A stretch of DNA of 64,000 bases, from positions 46,693,015-46,757,014 of the forward strand of contig CM059189.1 in NCBI GenBank assembly GCA_030323885.1, given 5' to 3'. A model generated the notes under the pieces. The model did no database searches and was not told the DNA's origin. It saw only the letters and a program-made list of their open reading frames with translations. The translations under genes and the position numbers were made by a program. Shown piece after piece: positions 21,468 to 32,700 of this stretch (positions are counted from its first letter, which is position 1; every line of letters begins with the position of its first letter). This DNA is from Branchipolynoe longqiensis (taxonomy: Eukaryota; Annelida; Polychaeta; Phyllodocida; Polynoidae).

Positions 21468-21482
21468 ACTAGTTATAAATCC

Positions 21483-21700
21483 CTGTATTAGTTACAGGAT
21501 GGTGGGGCTAGTGCTGATTCCACAATCCTATATTGGATATCTGAATATAAATATGTAATTCATAGTCAAATACAGCTGTGTCGCAAGCACTAGTCATGGA
21601 TCCCTGTTCTAGTTACAGGATGGTGAGGCTACTGCTGATTCCACAGTTCTATACTGGCCACCTAAATAGAAATATCCAATTCCTAGTCAAATAGTTTTAT
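21483..21700 (+). repeat. Imperfect 115-bp direct repeat
   Basis: GTTACAGGATGGTG(G/A)GGCTA, GCTGATTCCACA and ATATT(G/C)..ATTC(A/C)TAGTCAAATA recur about 115 bp apart. Confidence 0.7.
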
Positions 21701-21862
21701 TTTGTGCAATCAGCTACCACAATGACCAAATTGCTTGGTATTTTCTGGTGTGTGGTTATATAACACTGTTGGATATGCCTGTTTACTTCGGTAATATCCT
21801 TCCGAGTTATCTTGACCAGCACCGAGTATTAAGGCATTCATTCGAAGGATTGACAAACACCT

Positions 21863-22335
21863 GGGGCGTAATTGATTAATCAACTCAGGTCACCCGAGCC
21901 AGTTTTTCGCGCATCCACACATCCTACAGACTCAGGTCGAATAATGAATACACTTCTCCATGCTCGGGTGGAAAAAATGGTGGCTTAATCCAACACTTTT
22001 TTTTTTTTTTTAATAACCGATATAACTACAGCAAAATAGGATTTAAAGTATTTTATGATTGCATGGTTTAGTTATATTTCCAATTCATTAATCTGTGTTA
22101 TTACCAAAAAAAAACATGTAGGACTGGTACTGGTAGCTGTTATCCTGCAGAATGGTACAAGCACAAATGTGACATCATCGTTCCTAGCCAACCCCAGCCA
22201 AGAGGTGGGTTACTGGGGTCGGGTCGTTTTGCACACAGCATGTGTTTTTGTCAACTCCACTCGCGACGTTTGATTTGAAATTCTAGCAACTCGGGTGACC
22301 TGAGTCGCCCGGGTCGTGTTAATCGATTACGCCCC
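21863..22335 (+). mobile_element. TIR element MITE-D
   Basis: Ends GGGGCGTAATTGATTAATC and GTTAATCGATTACGCCCC, with subterminal ACTCAGGTCACCCGAG and CGGGTGACCTGAGTCGCCCG. The second copy is reversed at 40,429. Confidence 0.8.
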
Positions 22336-22403
22336 CGAGGAATCACAACATCGTCTATAATTATGAAGCAGCTCCAAGGTCATGTCACACAGGCCCGTCT
22401 GAA

Positions 22404-22804
22404 GGCCCGGTCACATACACGTTAATGGACGTAGTTGAACGTAGTGGAAGCTAACATAGTTGAAGGTAGTTGAATGTAGTTGAACGTAGTTGAACGTAGT
22501 TGAATGTAGTTGAACGTAGTTGAACATAGTTGAACGTAGTTGAACATACCAGAGAAGTATGCATGCCAGTACGTTCAACTACGTTCAACTACGTTCAACT
22601 ACGTTCAACTACGTTCAACTACGTTCAACTACGTTCAACTACGTTCAACTACGTTCAACTACGTTCAACTACGTTCAACTACGTTCAACTACGGTCAACT
22701 ACGTTCAACTACGTTCAACTACGTTCAACTACGTTCAACTACGTTCAACTATGTTAGCCTCCACTATGTTCAACTACGTCCACTAAAATGTATTTGACCG
22801 GGCC
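22404..22804 (+). mobile_element. Hairpin element HP2 with expanded 10-bp array
   Basis: Ends GGCCCGGTCACATACACGTT and TGTATTTGACCGGGCC. The left arm has about 12 AGTTGAA(C/T)GT units with variants. The right arm has 18 nearly perfect tandem ACGTTCAACT units (22,571-22,750). The two arms can pair over more than 100 bp. Confidence 0.9.
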
Positions 22805-23118
22805 TTTACAATGATGTATCTCCAGATTCATCAGACTACGATCTGAATACACAGGTCAAACAACCGTCGTCCAATAAAGACCTAAATAAACCTAAGTGAA
22901 TTAATATATTTTCAAACCATGTGAAGCATGCCTAATCCAATAACCGTAGTCATTCCATCTACCCACCCCTACCCCCCACCTTCCGGCCATTACAAACCCC
23001 CAAGGGACCTGGCTGGGCAAAGTGGGGACAAATGACGTCACCAACCTAAGTAGTCAGGCACCCTGAAGCCTCACTTCCGAGCCGCTGAGACCAAGTTACT
23101 CTGACAAACAAAATGCCT
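22805..23118. other. Unassigned sequence
   Basis: No gene or repeat recognised. Confidence 0.45.
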
Positions 23119-23838
23119 AAAGCGGGCATTCCTTACACACGGTATGCGGTATGCGGTATGCGGCATGCGTTATGCGGTATGCGAATGCCATGATTCCTTA
23201 CACGCGGTATGCGGCATGCGGCATGCGGCATGTGGCATGCAGTGAAGTATATAAAAAGTACATGTGGCTATCTATCATTCATTCTTTCAATGTCTTTGCT
23301 GTAGAAACATGGCAGCTCAGTCAAAGTTGCTGGAGACTCTACACAGGAACCTTCTTCACACAGGAACCTAACCTCTCTCATCCCCAACGATTTGGTCGCC
23401 CGATGCCCACATGCTGTACCCATGGGACCAGATATGATTGCTTAGATTTAAGAGAGAGTGTAGTTACAGGGATAAAGACTCGGGGCTACCCTTTGCTGGT
23501 GTAGTTACAGGGTTAAAGACTCTTTGCTGCCACTCTTGTTTGCACTGATCACAAATCCCACAACCGTCCATCTCCCAGGTGTCCGTAATTATCAGTCGCC
23601 TCCTCCAGTCTTATATCAATGGACAAATGCGACTGATGGTTTTCTATTCGCACCCGCTTGTCGCATGCCGCATGCCGCACCGATCGCTACATGGACCAAT
23701 CGGAAAAACGCATTCGCATTCGCATTCGCATACTGTGTGTAAGGAATGTAGCTCATAGGCTTCAAGGCGTTTTGATTTTTTGTCGCATTCGCATTCACAT
23801 TCGCATACCGCATAACGCGTGTAAGGAATGCGCCCTTT
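23119..23838 (+). mobile_element. Hairpin-ended element HP8 (ATGCGG word) with central insert
   Basis: Ends AAAGCGGGCATTCCTTACAC and GTGTAAGGAATGCGCCCTTT. The arms contain GGTATGC/GCATGCGG and complementary CGCATTCGCATT units. The centre (23,246-23,640) is not repetitive and carries a TATATAAAA box (23,248-23,256) with an ATG at 23,309 opening 20 codons (M-A-A-Q-S-K-L-L-E-T-L). That looks like a promoter plus a truncated gene start. Confidence 0.75.
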
Positions 23839-24034
23839 AGTGACAATTAATCGAAGTGCGATTAATGAACTTAAATGTGCTTACTTCATTATTCATGGCA
23901 GATTAATCGATATACCTCGAATAATGGCGGTAACCCAATAATGGCTAGACGATGGGAGTGGAGCAAAAGGCAACTGCTGATTCAATCTAGAACTGCTGGC
24001 TGAATCTAAGATGAGTTCAACAGCTGAGTGTAAA

Positions 24035-24306
24035 CTTCACCATATGTTTTATTCACCGGGTGCAATATTCACAAGGTGTAATATTCACAGGTGTAATATT
24101 CACCGGTGTGTAATATTCGCCGGGTTTAATCGTACAGCAAGTTTAATATTCACCAGGTGTGATATCTATTAGGTAAAATATAACACCAGATGAATTTGTA
24201 AAACCAGGTGAGATATACACCAGGTATGATATTCATGAAGTGTAATATTCACCAAGTGAAATATTCACCAGGTGTAATATTACACCAGGTGATATTCAAC
24301 AGGTGT
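24035..24306 (+). repeat. GGTGTAATATTCACCA minisatellite, left block
   Basis: Degenerate units of about 16 bp on GGTGTAATATTCACCA. Interrupted by an insertion at 24,306-25,275 and resumed after it. Confidence 0.9.
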
Positions 24307-25275
24307 GTTTTTTTGTGTTTTTTTGGGGACAAGTTTTTTATTCTGCCCATAACGTATAAGCTCCCAGACAGCTGTGGTACTGGATTGGTCTGGTCCCGCA
24401 CTCAGGAGTCTTTACCTGATCTTTCTCGGGCCAACCTTTGCGGTTTTGGGTGTTAGTAGTTTCTATATTAGTTTTTTTTTTATTTTCAAGTTTTTTCCTA
24501 ACCTGTATATGATAACTTAGCCTACTATGTACATCTACGCAGATGACATACAGGCCTGTGGGAGAGGATCCCATCCCATTGTGGTTTGTTACAGCATCCT
24601 TTCACCCATGCCCTGCCCTTAGATAATACACCAGTGTGCCAGAACTCCCCTGGACCCTTCAAGACTGCGACTAGGTGGGATGGCTGTGTTGTATGGTTAG
24701 CCATTTTGTATTTCAGGGTGATTCGGATGCATGACCATGGCCTGCCTGGTTCAGCTTTGGTTTGTGCCAGTACACAGACCCAGATGGACTGCGCCCTATG
24801 GTGATAGTCATTTCGAATTCCTTAGTACTTAGTAGGGCTAGTTTCCGTATTTGTAATATCTACCATCTTTTCTGGCCGGTCTTTTGCTTTTTGTGGCAAA
24901 ACACAGCAAGCAGTGACTGCGCCCAAGATCAGGTGAGATATTGTTTCTTCAGTAGGTGGTTGTGTATTATGTTCTCTTTAAGGACCTTTTATAGTGGTCC
25001 ATGCTTTTGATTGCCCGTTATTGTGTGGGTTGATTATTCCAGGCATGTGCCGCCATGGTAAATACACTTCTCTCATAAATGTTGGTGTTACTTATTGCTG
25101 TCAGTAGCACTGGGGCTGCCATTTGCCTGGTGTCCCTATGGGGGTTTGCTGTGTAGCCTGGTTTTGTGGTGTAATGGTGTGCCAGTATTTTGAGGTGTGT
25201 TTCCCTTCTACTCGTTAGTAGTGTTGCATTGCATTTTTTGTGTAATTCGATTGTGGGATATCTTTTGCCAGTGTT
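24306..25275 (-). mobile_element. Insertion in minisatellite, probable R2-type retroposon
   Basis: Starts with a T-rich stretch then TTATTCTGCCCATAACG, like the reversed 3' ends of R2 at 49,664 and 54,925. The body has no clear ORF. The minisatellite continues on both sides. Confidence 0.5.
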
Positions 25276-26393
25276 ATTACACTAGGAGTAATATTCAGTA
25301 GGTGTGATATATACTAGGTACAATATAACACCAGGTGAATTTGTGATGCCAAGTGTAATATAACACCAGATAATATTCAATAGGTGTAATATTACACTAG
25401 GTGTAATATTCACCAGGTGAGATATCTACTAGGTACGATATAACGCCAGGGGAATTTGTAAAACCAGGTGAGATATACACCAGGTATGAGATTCACAAGG
25501 TGTAATATTCACCAGGTGTAATATTCACCAGGTGTAATCTTCACCAATTATAGCTTTCCCTAGGTTTAGCATTCACAAGGTGGGATCTTCACCTAATGAT
25601 ATATTCACAATATGTAGTATACAACAGGTGTGATATTCAGCAGGTGTAGTATTAAACATTTGTGATATTCACCAGATGTGATATTTACTAGGCGTACCAT
25701 AACACCAGATGTAGTATTTACCAGGTGTCATATTCAGCAGATGTACATGGTGCCATGTGTAATATTGACTGAGTGTAATATTCACCAGATGTAATATTTC
25801 CGAGGTGTGACATCCCTCATGAGTAGTATTCACCAGGTGTAGTATTCATCAGGTGTGATATTTACCAGCTATCGGATTTGCCAGGCTTAATATCCACCAG
25901 GTGTATTATTCACCAAATGTAATATTCACCAAGTGCAGGATTCACCATATTCACCAGGTGTGACATTTGTTACGTGTATTATTCACCAGGTGTAATATTC
26001 ATCAGGTGTGAAATTACCAGGTGTGATATTCACCATATGTTATATTCATCAGATGTGACATCACCAGCTGTAATATTCAGCACATGTAGTATTCATCAGA
26101 TGTGACATCACCAGATGTCACATTACCAGGTGTAATATTCACTAGATGTAATATCCCCAGATGTGACATCACCAGGTGTAATATTCATCAGGTGTGACAT
26201 TTCAAGGTGTAATATTCACCAGATGTAATATTCATCAGATGTGACATCACCAGGTGTAATATTCAACAGGTGTGACATTACCAGGTTTATTATTCACCAG
26301 ATGAAATATTCATTAGATATGACATCACCAGGTGTAATATTCGTCACGTGTGACATTACCAGGTGTAATGATCACCAGATGTAATATCCACGA
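25276..26393 (+). repeat. GGTGTAATATTCACCA minisatellite, main block
   Basis: About 1.1 kb of degenerate 16- to 22-bp units alternating CACCAGGTGTAATATT and CATCAGATGTGACATT types. The CACCTGGTG core is palindromic. The same family, inverted, is at 39,270-39,585. Confidence 0.9.
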
Positions 26394-26631
26394 ATTGCGA
26401 TATTATTATTAATATGAGATATTCTCTTTGAAACAGAACTACGAGTCAAAACACAAACGCACTTAATTAATTTCATGAAATATGATGCATACGTTAGAAT
26501 TACAGTGAAGCTGAATAATATAATGAACCCATGTAGTGTGAAAAATAATGTTTGTGCGACTGTCAAAATGTTGGACCCATAGGCTCCAGTATTACCGGGT
26601 TATATTAAATTGATGCACTACATCCATCTAT

Positions 26632-26887
26632 GTCAAACCAATGACTTAAAAATTGATACTTGTCACTTCCTAGCCTGCCACTCGCCATTATTAGGACAGA
26701 GCGAGGACTGGTTGGCTCAGTGTCAGGATAATGTGACTGAGTGGGATATCAGGTCATGATGATGGCAGCCTGGTCTTCCAGTGGGGCAGCACTATAAAGT
26801 TGCCATGAGTGCGCACTGTCACATGTCGGTACCCATCCTGATATGACCTTAGATGTTGCTAGGATGTAAAACAACAACAAACAAACA
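26632..26887 (+). mobile_element. SINE-A, 5'-truncated
   Basis: From GTCAAACCAATGACTT through body to the GTAAAACAACAACAAACAAAC tail. The tRNA head is missing. Confidence 0.9.
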
Positions 26888-27494
26888 TCCATATATGTAG
26901 AAGCAAATACTTACTAAGTGCATTAGTATTTAAATTCGATTCATGGATTCAAATGTAGATAAATGCTTTGCCTTCGTAAATCTTATCCGTTTATCGCACT
27001 ATCCAATGTTATCATATTGTACCTACATGCATATTTAATATATCTTAACAAAATATTCATATTCTAGAAATATACTGATATAACATCAGATGTTTCTAGT
27101 GTGAACAATTCCAATAAACCAAGTAGTCATGATGTTCTTATTGTCCCATATATATGATAGCTTCAACTAATTTGTTGTTGTTTAGATATTTAGTTAAGTT
27201 CAGTCAGAGAGCTTGTATAGACAGATGAGAGGGACAACTCTCGCGAAAATTGGTAACACAGGCTACAGTGGCGCCTCTCGCAGTCATTGTTGAACAAACC
27301 AAAATGACTCACATGGCAAACAGTCCGAGAGCTGGCACAGTCTGTTGAAAAGTGGCTATGGCACAGTATGTTTGTTGATTTTTTTTTATTGACAGATCAT
27401 TCATTATGTGGAATGACATCAAATATACTTTTTTATTAAATAGGTGGGGATAGCCCATATTTATTAAATTAGGCGAGACCATATTAGACCTAAT
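26888..27494. other. Mostly unassigned; fragment shared with 36.6 kb
   Basis: No gene seen. 27,200-27,287 (GAGAGGGACAACTCTCGCG; ACACAGGCTACAGTGGCG) is repeated inverted at 36,598-36,690, so an unclassified dispersed repeat is present. Confidence 0.5.
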
Positions 27495-27693
27495 GGCTTC
27501 AAACGCTGCAGCAGGGTCAGCATATACTATTAATACATGCTTCAAATGGTGCAGCACTATCAGCGTATACCAATATGTATGAAACCCGACTTCCAGAAAT
27601 TGTCAGTGATTCCCTGACAATGCTAAGCCTATGGGAAAATATCAGCATTTCCGCTTTTTTTCCCGGAGACCATTTTCATCCCTGTATTATAGA
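27495..27693 (+). mobile_element. 3' half of the CAGGGATGAAAG TIR element
   Basis: Matches 10,560-10,777: GCAGCACTATCAGCGTATAC, TGACAATGCTAAGCCTATGG and the end CATTTTCATCCCTG. Confidence 0.8.
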
Positions 27694-28245
27694 TATTTGC
27701 ATCTATAAAGGAAGGAACTAAACCACCTCATACAGCCATATCATAAACTATTCAACAACCACCGCTTGGAGCGCCACAGTCGCCAGCTGTTACATGGTCT
27801 AGTATGCGAGTTGGGCTTCTCGTCTATACATGTTCTCTGATTCAGTCCTCCCATAGGCCCAGTTACATGTTACTATATACATATATCTAATATATATATG
27901 ATATATATATATATGCAATGAGAGATACAAGCGCGTGTAAGCTCTCAATAATTTCTTTTTGAATTTTGAATTTGTTTAAATCCGGATTTCAGATGAACGG
28001 AATCCAATTAAATTACCACCTACTGTGAGGTGGGCTTTCCTCTGTGGGATTCCATTCGAATTATCAGTGAGGATGAGGTCAGCTTTGTTTCACGGGATAT
28101 CCTGGGCGTTTTTTGGTGGGTTATTTTTTCTAGTGGTCGTTTGTTTATTCTGCTCATAACTGAAGTGCATGTACTTGTTTTCGCCGCTGTGCAGGCGTGG
28201 TCATAATAATACCGTCAACTGAAAGATGATGGTGGAGGAGAGGGA
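27694..28245. other. Unassigned sequence
   Basis: ATATAT runs at 27,890-27,915; possible R2 fragment at 28,085-28,200. No gene seen. Confidence 0.45.
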
Positions 28246-28359
28246 TTGGGAAGAAGGGTAGGAGCCTATCTACGAAGTGGTGTCAGGTGCCTGAGTGACC
28301 TCCTCCAGCACCTCCTAACGGTTACTGCGTTATCCCCTCCTGTTGGCAGCTTCTTTCGG

Positions 28360-28945
28360 ACCCACCCTCCCCTCCCACCCCCACCCTCCCCTCCCACCCC
28401 CACCCTCCCCTCCCACCCCCACCCAGCACCCTCCCCCTCCAACCCCCACCCAGCACCCTCCCCCTTCCCACCCCACCCTCCCCTCCCATCCCACCCAGCA
28501 CACTCCCCCTTCACTCCTCCTACCCCCACCCAGCACCCTCCCCCTCCCTCCACTCCCACCTTCACCCAGCACCCTCTCCCTCCCCGCCCGTCCCCCACCC
28601 TCCCCTCCCACACCCACCCAGCACCCTTCCCTCCCCGCCCGCCCTCACCCTCCCTCCCACCCCCGCCCAGCCCTCCCCCTCCCGCATCACCCTCCCTTCC
28701 CACCCCACACCAGCATCCTCCCCCTCCCCGCCCAACCCTCCCCTTCCCCTCCGCCCCCAACCCTCCCCTCCACACTTCCCAGCCCCCTCCCCCCTCCCCC
28801 TCCCCGCCCCCACCCTCCCCTCCCACACCCACCCAGCACCTCCCCCTCCCGCCCCAACCCTCCCCTCCCACCCCAACCCCCTCACCACCTCCCCCTTACC
28901 ACCCCCACCCAGCACGCCTCCCCCCTCCCCCCGTACCACCCCCGC
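28360..28945 (+). repeat. C-rich minisatellite (CCCTCCCCTCCCACCCC)
   Basis: About 590 bp of almost pure C/T/A with CACCCTCCCCTCCCACCCCC-type units of 17-19 bp. The G-rich complement contains many runs of three to five G. Proline-rich and glycine-rich frames of up to 258 codons are artefacts. Confidence 0.95.
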
Positions 28946-29202
28946 GTTGGTTCCGATTCAACTCATCAAGTAACGTCTGCATAATAGAACCTACACCCGC
29001 TCGGGGCCATCCGACTACGTGACTATATTCCTCTAGGCATTCCATGCCCCTTTCTCTCTATCCATCAACTATATCCGCAATCAGGCACGGCATATATATA
29101 TATATAGCCACAACAAGAGGCATTAGTAGATCAACGCCGTGACACTTGTAGATAGATATGTCAGAGGCACGAGTAGGAGAGGAAGGAGAGGGATCAACAT
29201 GA

Positions 29203-30525
29203 GTGAGGCAAGGGAGGAAATGGAGGAGTGGGAGCAGAGCGGGGAGAGGGAGCAGAGGAGGCAGAGGGGGGAAAGGGAGCAGAGGGAGCACAGGGGGAGA
29301 GGGAGCACAGGGAGCACAGGGAGCACAGGGGGGAGAGGAAGCAGAGGGAGCAGAGAGAGCGAAGGCAGCAGAGGCAGCAGAGGCAGCAGAGGCAGCAGAG
29401 GGGGGAGAGGGAGCAGAGGCAGCAGAGGGAGCAGAGGCAGCAGAGGCAGCAGAGGGGGGGAGGGAGCAGAGGCAGCAGAGGCAGCAGAGGCAGCAGAGGC
29501 AGCAGAGGGGGGGAGCAGAGGCAGCAGAGGCAGCAGAAGGGGCAGAGGGGGCAGAGGAAGCAGAGGGAGCAGAAGGGGCAGAGGGGGCAGAGGCAGCAGA
29601 GGCAGCAGAGGGAGCAAAGGCAGCGGAGAGAGCAGAGGGAGCAGAGGGTGCAGAGGCAGCAGAGGCAGCAGAGGCAGCAGGGGTTGTAGGGGGAGCAGAG
29701 GCAGCAGAGGCAGCAGAGAGAGTACATGGGCAGAGGGAGCATAGGAAGCAGAGGGAGCAGTGGGAGCAGAGGGAGTAGACGGGGCAGAGGGTGCAGAGGG
29801 AGCAGAGGGAGCAGAGGGATCAGAGGGTACAGAGTCAGCAGAGGCAGCAGAGGGAGTAGACGGGGCAGAGGGTGCAGAGGGAGCAGAGGCAGCAGAGGGT
29901 GCAGAGGCAGCAGAGGGGGCAGAGGCAGCAGAGGCAGCATAGAGAGCAGAGGCAGCAGAGGGTGCAAAAGGGTGCAGAAGGGAGCAGAGGGTGCAGAGGG
30001 AGCAGAGGGAGCAGAGGGAGCATAGAGAGCAGAGGCAGCAGAATGCAAAATGGTGCAGAAGGGAGCAGAGGGTGCAGAGGGAGCAGAGGGAGCAGAAGGA
30101 GCAGAGGCAGCAGAGGCAGCAGAGGGTGCAAAAGGGTGCAGAAGGGAGCAGAGGGTGCAGAGGGAGCAGAGGGAGCAGAGGGAGCAGAGGGAGCAGAGGG
30201 AGCAGAGGGAGCAGAGGGAGCAGAGGGAGTAGACGGTGCAGAGGGAGCAGAGAGAGCAGAGGGAGCAGAGGGTGCAGAGGCAGCAGAGGCAGCAGAGGGA
30301 GTAGACGGGGCAGAGGGTGCAGAGGGAGCAGAGGGAGCAGAGGGAGCAGGGGTGCAGAGGGAGTAGACGGGGCAGAGGGTGCAGAGGGAGCAGAGGGAGC
30401 AGAGGGAGCAGAGGGTGCAGAGGGAGCAGAGGGAGCAGAGGGAGCAGAGGGAGGAGAGGCAGCAGAGGCAGCAGAGGCAGCAGAGGCAGCAGAGGCAGCA
30501 GAGGCAGCAGAGGCAGCAGAAGTAG
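29203..30525 (+). repeat. 9-bp purine minisatellite (GGGAGCAGA/GGCAGCAGA)
   Basis: About 1.3 kb of 9-bp units GGGAGCAGA, GGCAGCAGA and GGTGCAGAG, partly arranged in higher-order blocks around GAGTAGACGGGGCAGAGGGT. The unit length is a multiple of three, so long frames (up to 479 codons) stay open in several frames on both strands; none is a gene. Confidence 0.95.
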
Positions 30526-30744
30526 GGAACAGTGAATTGGTAATGAGTTTTGCTGGGCGCATTTTGCTATGAGTTGTTTTCGCTTTATGTAGATATTCTA
30601 GGTCAAATTAAATAGGTCATGACTGAGTAAAAAGGCAGGACAGGTCCCGGGAGTACGGGCATACTTGTTCATGGTTAAATCATGAGTCAATCTCTTTTAT
30701 TGTTGTTACATTCATTGATTAAAAGGGGTAAATTTCAATCGCAG

Positions 30745-31088
30745 ACAATTGACAATATTCACAACGCATGCAACATCTGACGGCCACGACAAACACTACG
30801 GTTGTGGGACCGTTGCCACAGCGCATACAAAACCTATGGAAGTTACTAACTTTCAAATGCACGTATGTCAGTCAAATTTTGGGATATTTTGAAAATTCCA
30901 AAAGTATTTTGCTTTGGAGTCATTGGAGCTTCCAAGAAAAATAAAATTTCATGTTTGGACCCTTTTGAAAATGTTAAGAGGTTATCAAGTCACTATTAAT
31001 ACACAATATTCACAATGCATGTGACATCTGACGCGATGACGAACACTACGGTTGCGGAACTGTGACCACAGCCAGGACATGCATGGTA
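30745..31088 (+). repeat. Imperfect direct repeat, 254 bp apart
   Basis: AATATTCACAACGCATGCAAC...CACTACGGTTGTGG at 30,755 recurs as AATATTCACAATGCATGTGAC...CACTACGGTTGCGG at 31,006. Unclassified. Confidence 0.7.
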
Positions 31089-31095
31089 ATATCCT

Positions 31096-31274
31096 CTATT
31101 GGTCTTCCTTATTCCACTGCTGGTTAGGTTGTTCTCTCCTGGTAGTGCCAAGTGCCAGTTTAGGTAAAGACCAGCATGAATCTGTTAGTCATTGCTTTGA
31201 CTCGGCTGGGGTCTAAACCGACAATCTGCAGCATAGGAAGTGGGCACTTAGCTCATTCAACCATCCCGTCCAGT
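31096..31274 (-). mobile_element. SINE-B, diverged
   Basis: Reversed; a tail-side TTGGTCTTCCTTATTCCACTG block and a tRNA-like head ending AACCATCCCGTCC. The middle is diverged. Confidence 0.6.
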
Positions 31275-31399
31275 AAGCAAAGATTGCAGGAGAACTTAGA
31301 CTGCGCTGATTTTGATTCTTTTCAATATTACCAAACAACCATTAGCTATTGGTATGCAGGTATTGCAGGTCTTGCAATACCTCAGGGAGTTTGATGCCC

Positions 31400-31782
31400 C
31401 TGACCTGCAGAGTTGTAAACCACTGCCTTGTGTTACAGGTTCTTGACAGAACCGAAGGCTAAGGAAGCAAACCCTAAACAGAAAACCATGTCACTGTGGC
31501 AGCATTAAGGGTGGTTGATGTATTTAACTCCCAACATCTCCCGACCAGCCACTGCAGGGACAAATAGTTTTGCACCTGTCTGGACATGTACTTGCCGGTG
31601 TGAAACCTCTATTTGCTCCCTGAGAGAGTGCCTCTGGTAACTTGCAAAAGCCAGCAGCACTTCAACACTTTTGCAGGCAGCTTTCATGAAATGTACAACT
31701 GCACAAAACTAAAGCGGCAGTCAAGTAATGAAAGCAGTCTTTGTCGCATCACGACCGACAGCATGATGATGATGATGAAACA
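31400..31782 (+). mobile_element. LINE-F fragment with (ATG)n tail
   Basis: Matches 1,552-2,057 with an internal deletion just before the AGCGGCAGTCAAGTAATGAAAG end; tail of ATG repeats. Confidence 0.75.
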
Positions 31783-31917
31783 ACCACTAACCTTAGCAAC
31801 ATAGCACTACTTGGTGAATTATATATATTTACAGAAATATATATATATGATTTTCTTTGGGACGAGATAATTCAATTGTCTTTAATATTAGCTATTTAAT
31901 TGACACCGTGTAATAAG

Positions 31918-32271
31918 TTAAAGCTGCATAGTCCAATGAAGCATCACATTTTTTAAACCAAAACAATTATCTAGATTTGGTTCTACATATCTATCTTAGG
32001 TACTGCTGCACTTATTAAGCATTTGTTGCCACATAGAAGGGGATACTGAGACAATTTAATAGAATCTGTTACTGCAGAAGCATATGGTGTCAGAGTGTTG
32101 GCATGCTTGCCAAAATTAATTTTGCATCCTTGCACTTCAAATAGCTCGAAAGTTAGCAATACAAAATCAAAATTACTTCCAACTAAAGCTAGGTAGATTA
32201 TAACAATCAAATTAATATAATTATCTCAGAAAAGTGACATAAACTCAAAACCATCGGACTATGCAATTTTG
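31918..32271 (+). mobile_element. MITE-A copy
   Basis: Starts TTAAAGCTGCATAGTCCAATG, ends CATCGGACTATGCAATTTTG. The right-hand TTAA is lost. Confidence 0.82.
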
Positions 32272-32304
32272 ATCCTGAGGTCAGCAGGTATTTAAGGTGA
32301 CCTG

Positions 32305-32655
32305 TCTCTAGCATTGCATGGTCCCATGATTGATTGATTGATTGATTGATTGGTGGTTGCTTTACGCCGTGTCGGCAGCATAGGCCATATTCACGGCGAT
32401 GGTCCCATGAAAACAGTAACATCTCAAAGTCAAAATAATTAGCTAAATCATATCCTGCAAATCCAATGTTTATAGTGGTGCAGCTATTAAACAGTTGTTG
32501 CTGCACAGAAGGGAACTCAATTTCCCAGACCTTGTTATTGCTGAAAGCTATGGTGTGCAGCATATCGGCGTGCACACCAAAATTGGTCACGCCTATTTTC
32601 ATTTAAAGTATTTTTCAAAGTTAGCCCTCTATTATGAAAGTAACTTTAAACTTCC
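32305..32655 (+). mobile_element. Diverged MITE-A-related element with SINE-E insertion
   Basis: Parallels the MITE-A interior (GGTGCAGCTATTAAACAGTTGTTG; TAACTTTAAAC). A SINE-E fragment (32,329-32,399) is flanked by ATGGTCCCATGA on both sides, an apparent target duplication. Confidence 0.6.
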
Positions 32656-32700
32656 TCTCCTCCTCCTGCCACCCACATATATTTCTACAAATGCCATGTG

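Noticed and set aside
22530..22797. Repetitive Phe-Asn-Tyr-Val-Gln-Leu-Arg-Ser-Thr protein
   Set aside because: Direct translation of the ACGTTCAACT array in HP2; open in three frames.
24520..24600. Y-A-D-D motif resembling a reverse transcriptase catalytic box (plus strand)
   Set aside because: The frame stops soon on both sides and the expected flanking RT motifs are absent. The surrounding insertion appears to run in the opposite orientation.
28246..29022. 258-codon proline-rich frame
   Set aside because: Produced by the C-rich minisatellite; overlapping long frames exist in other phases and on the other strand.
29123..30562. 479-codon minus-strand frame rich in Leu, Pro, Ser and Ala
   Set aside because: It follows the 9-bp minisatellite. 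The unit length is a multiple of three, so several frames on both strands stay open. The composition only mirrors the repeat.
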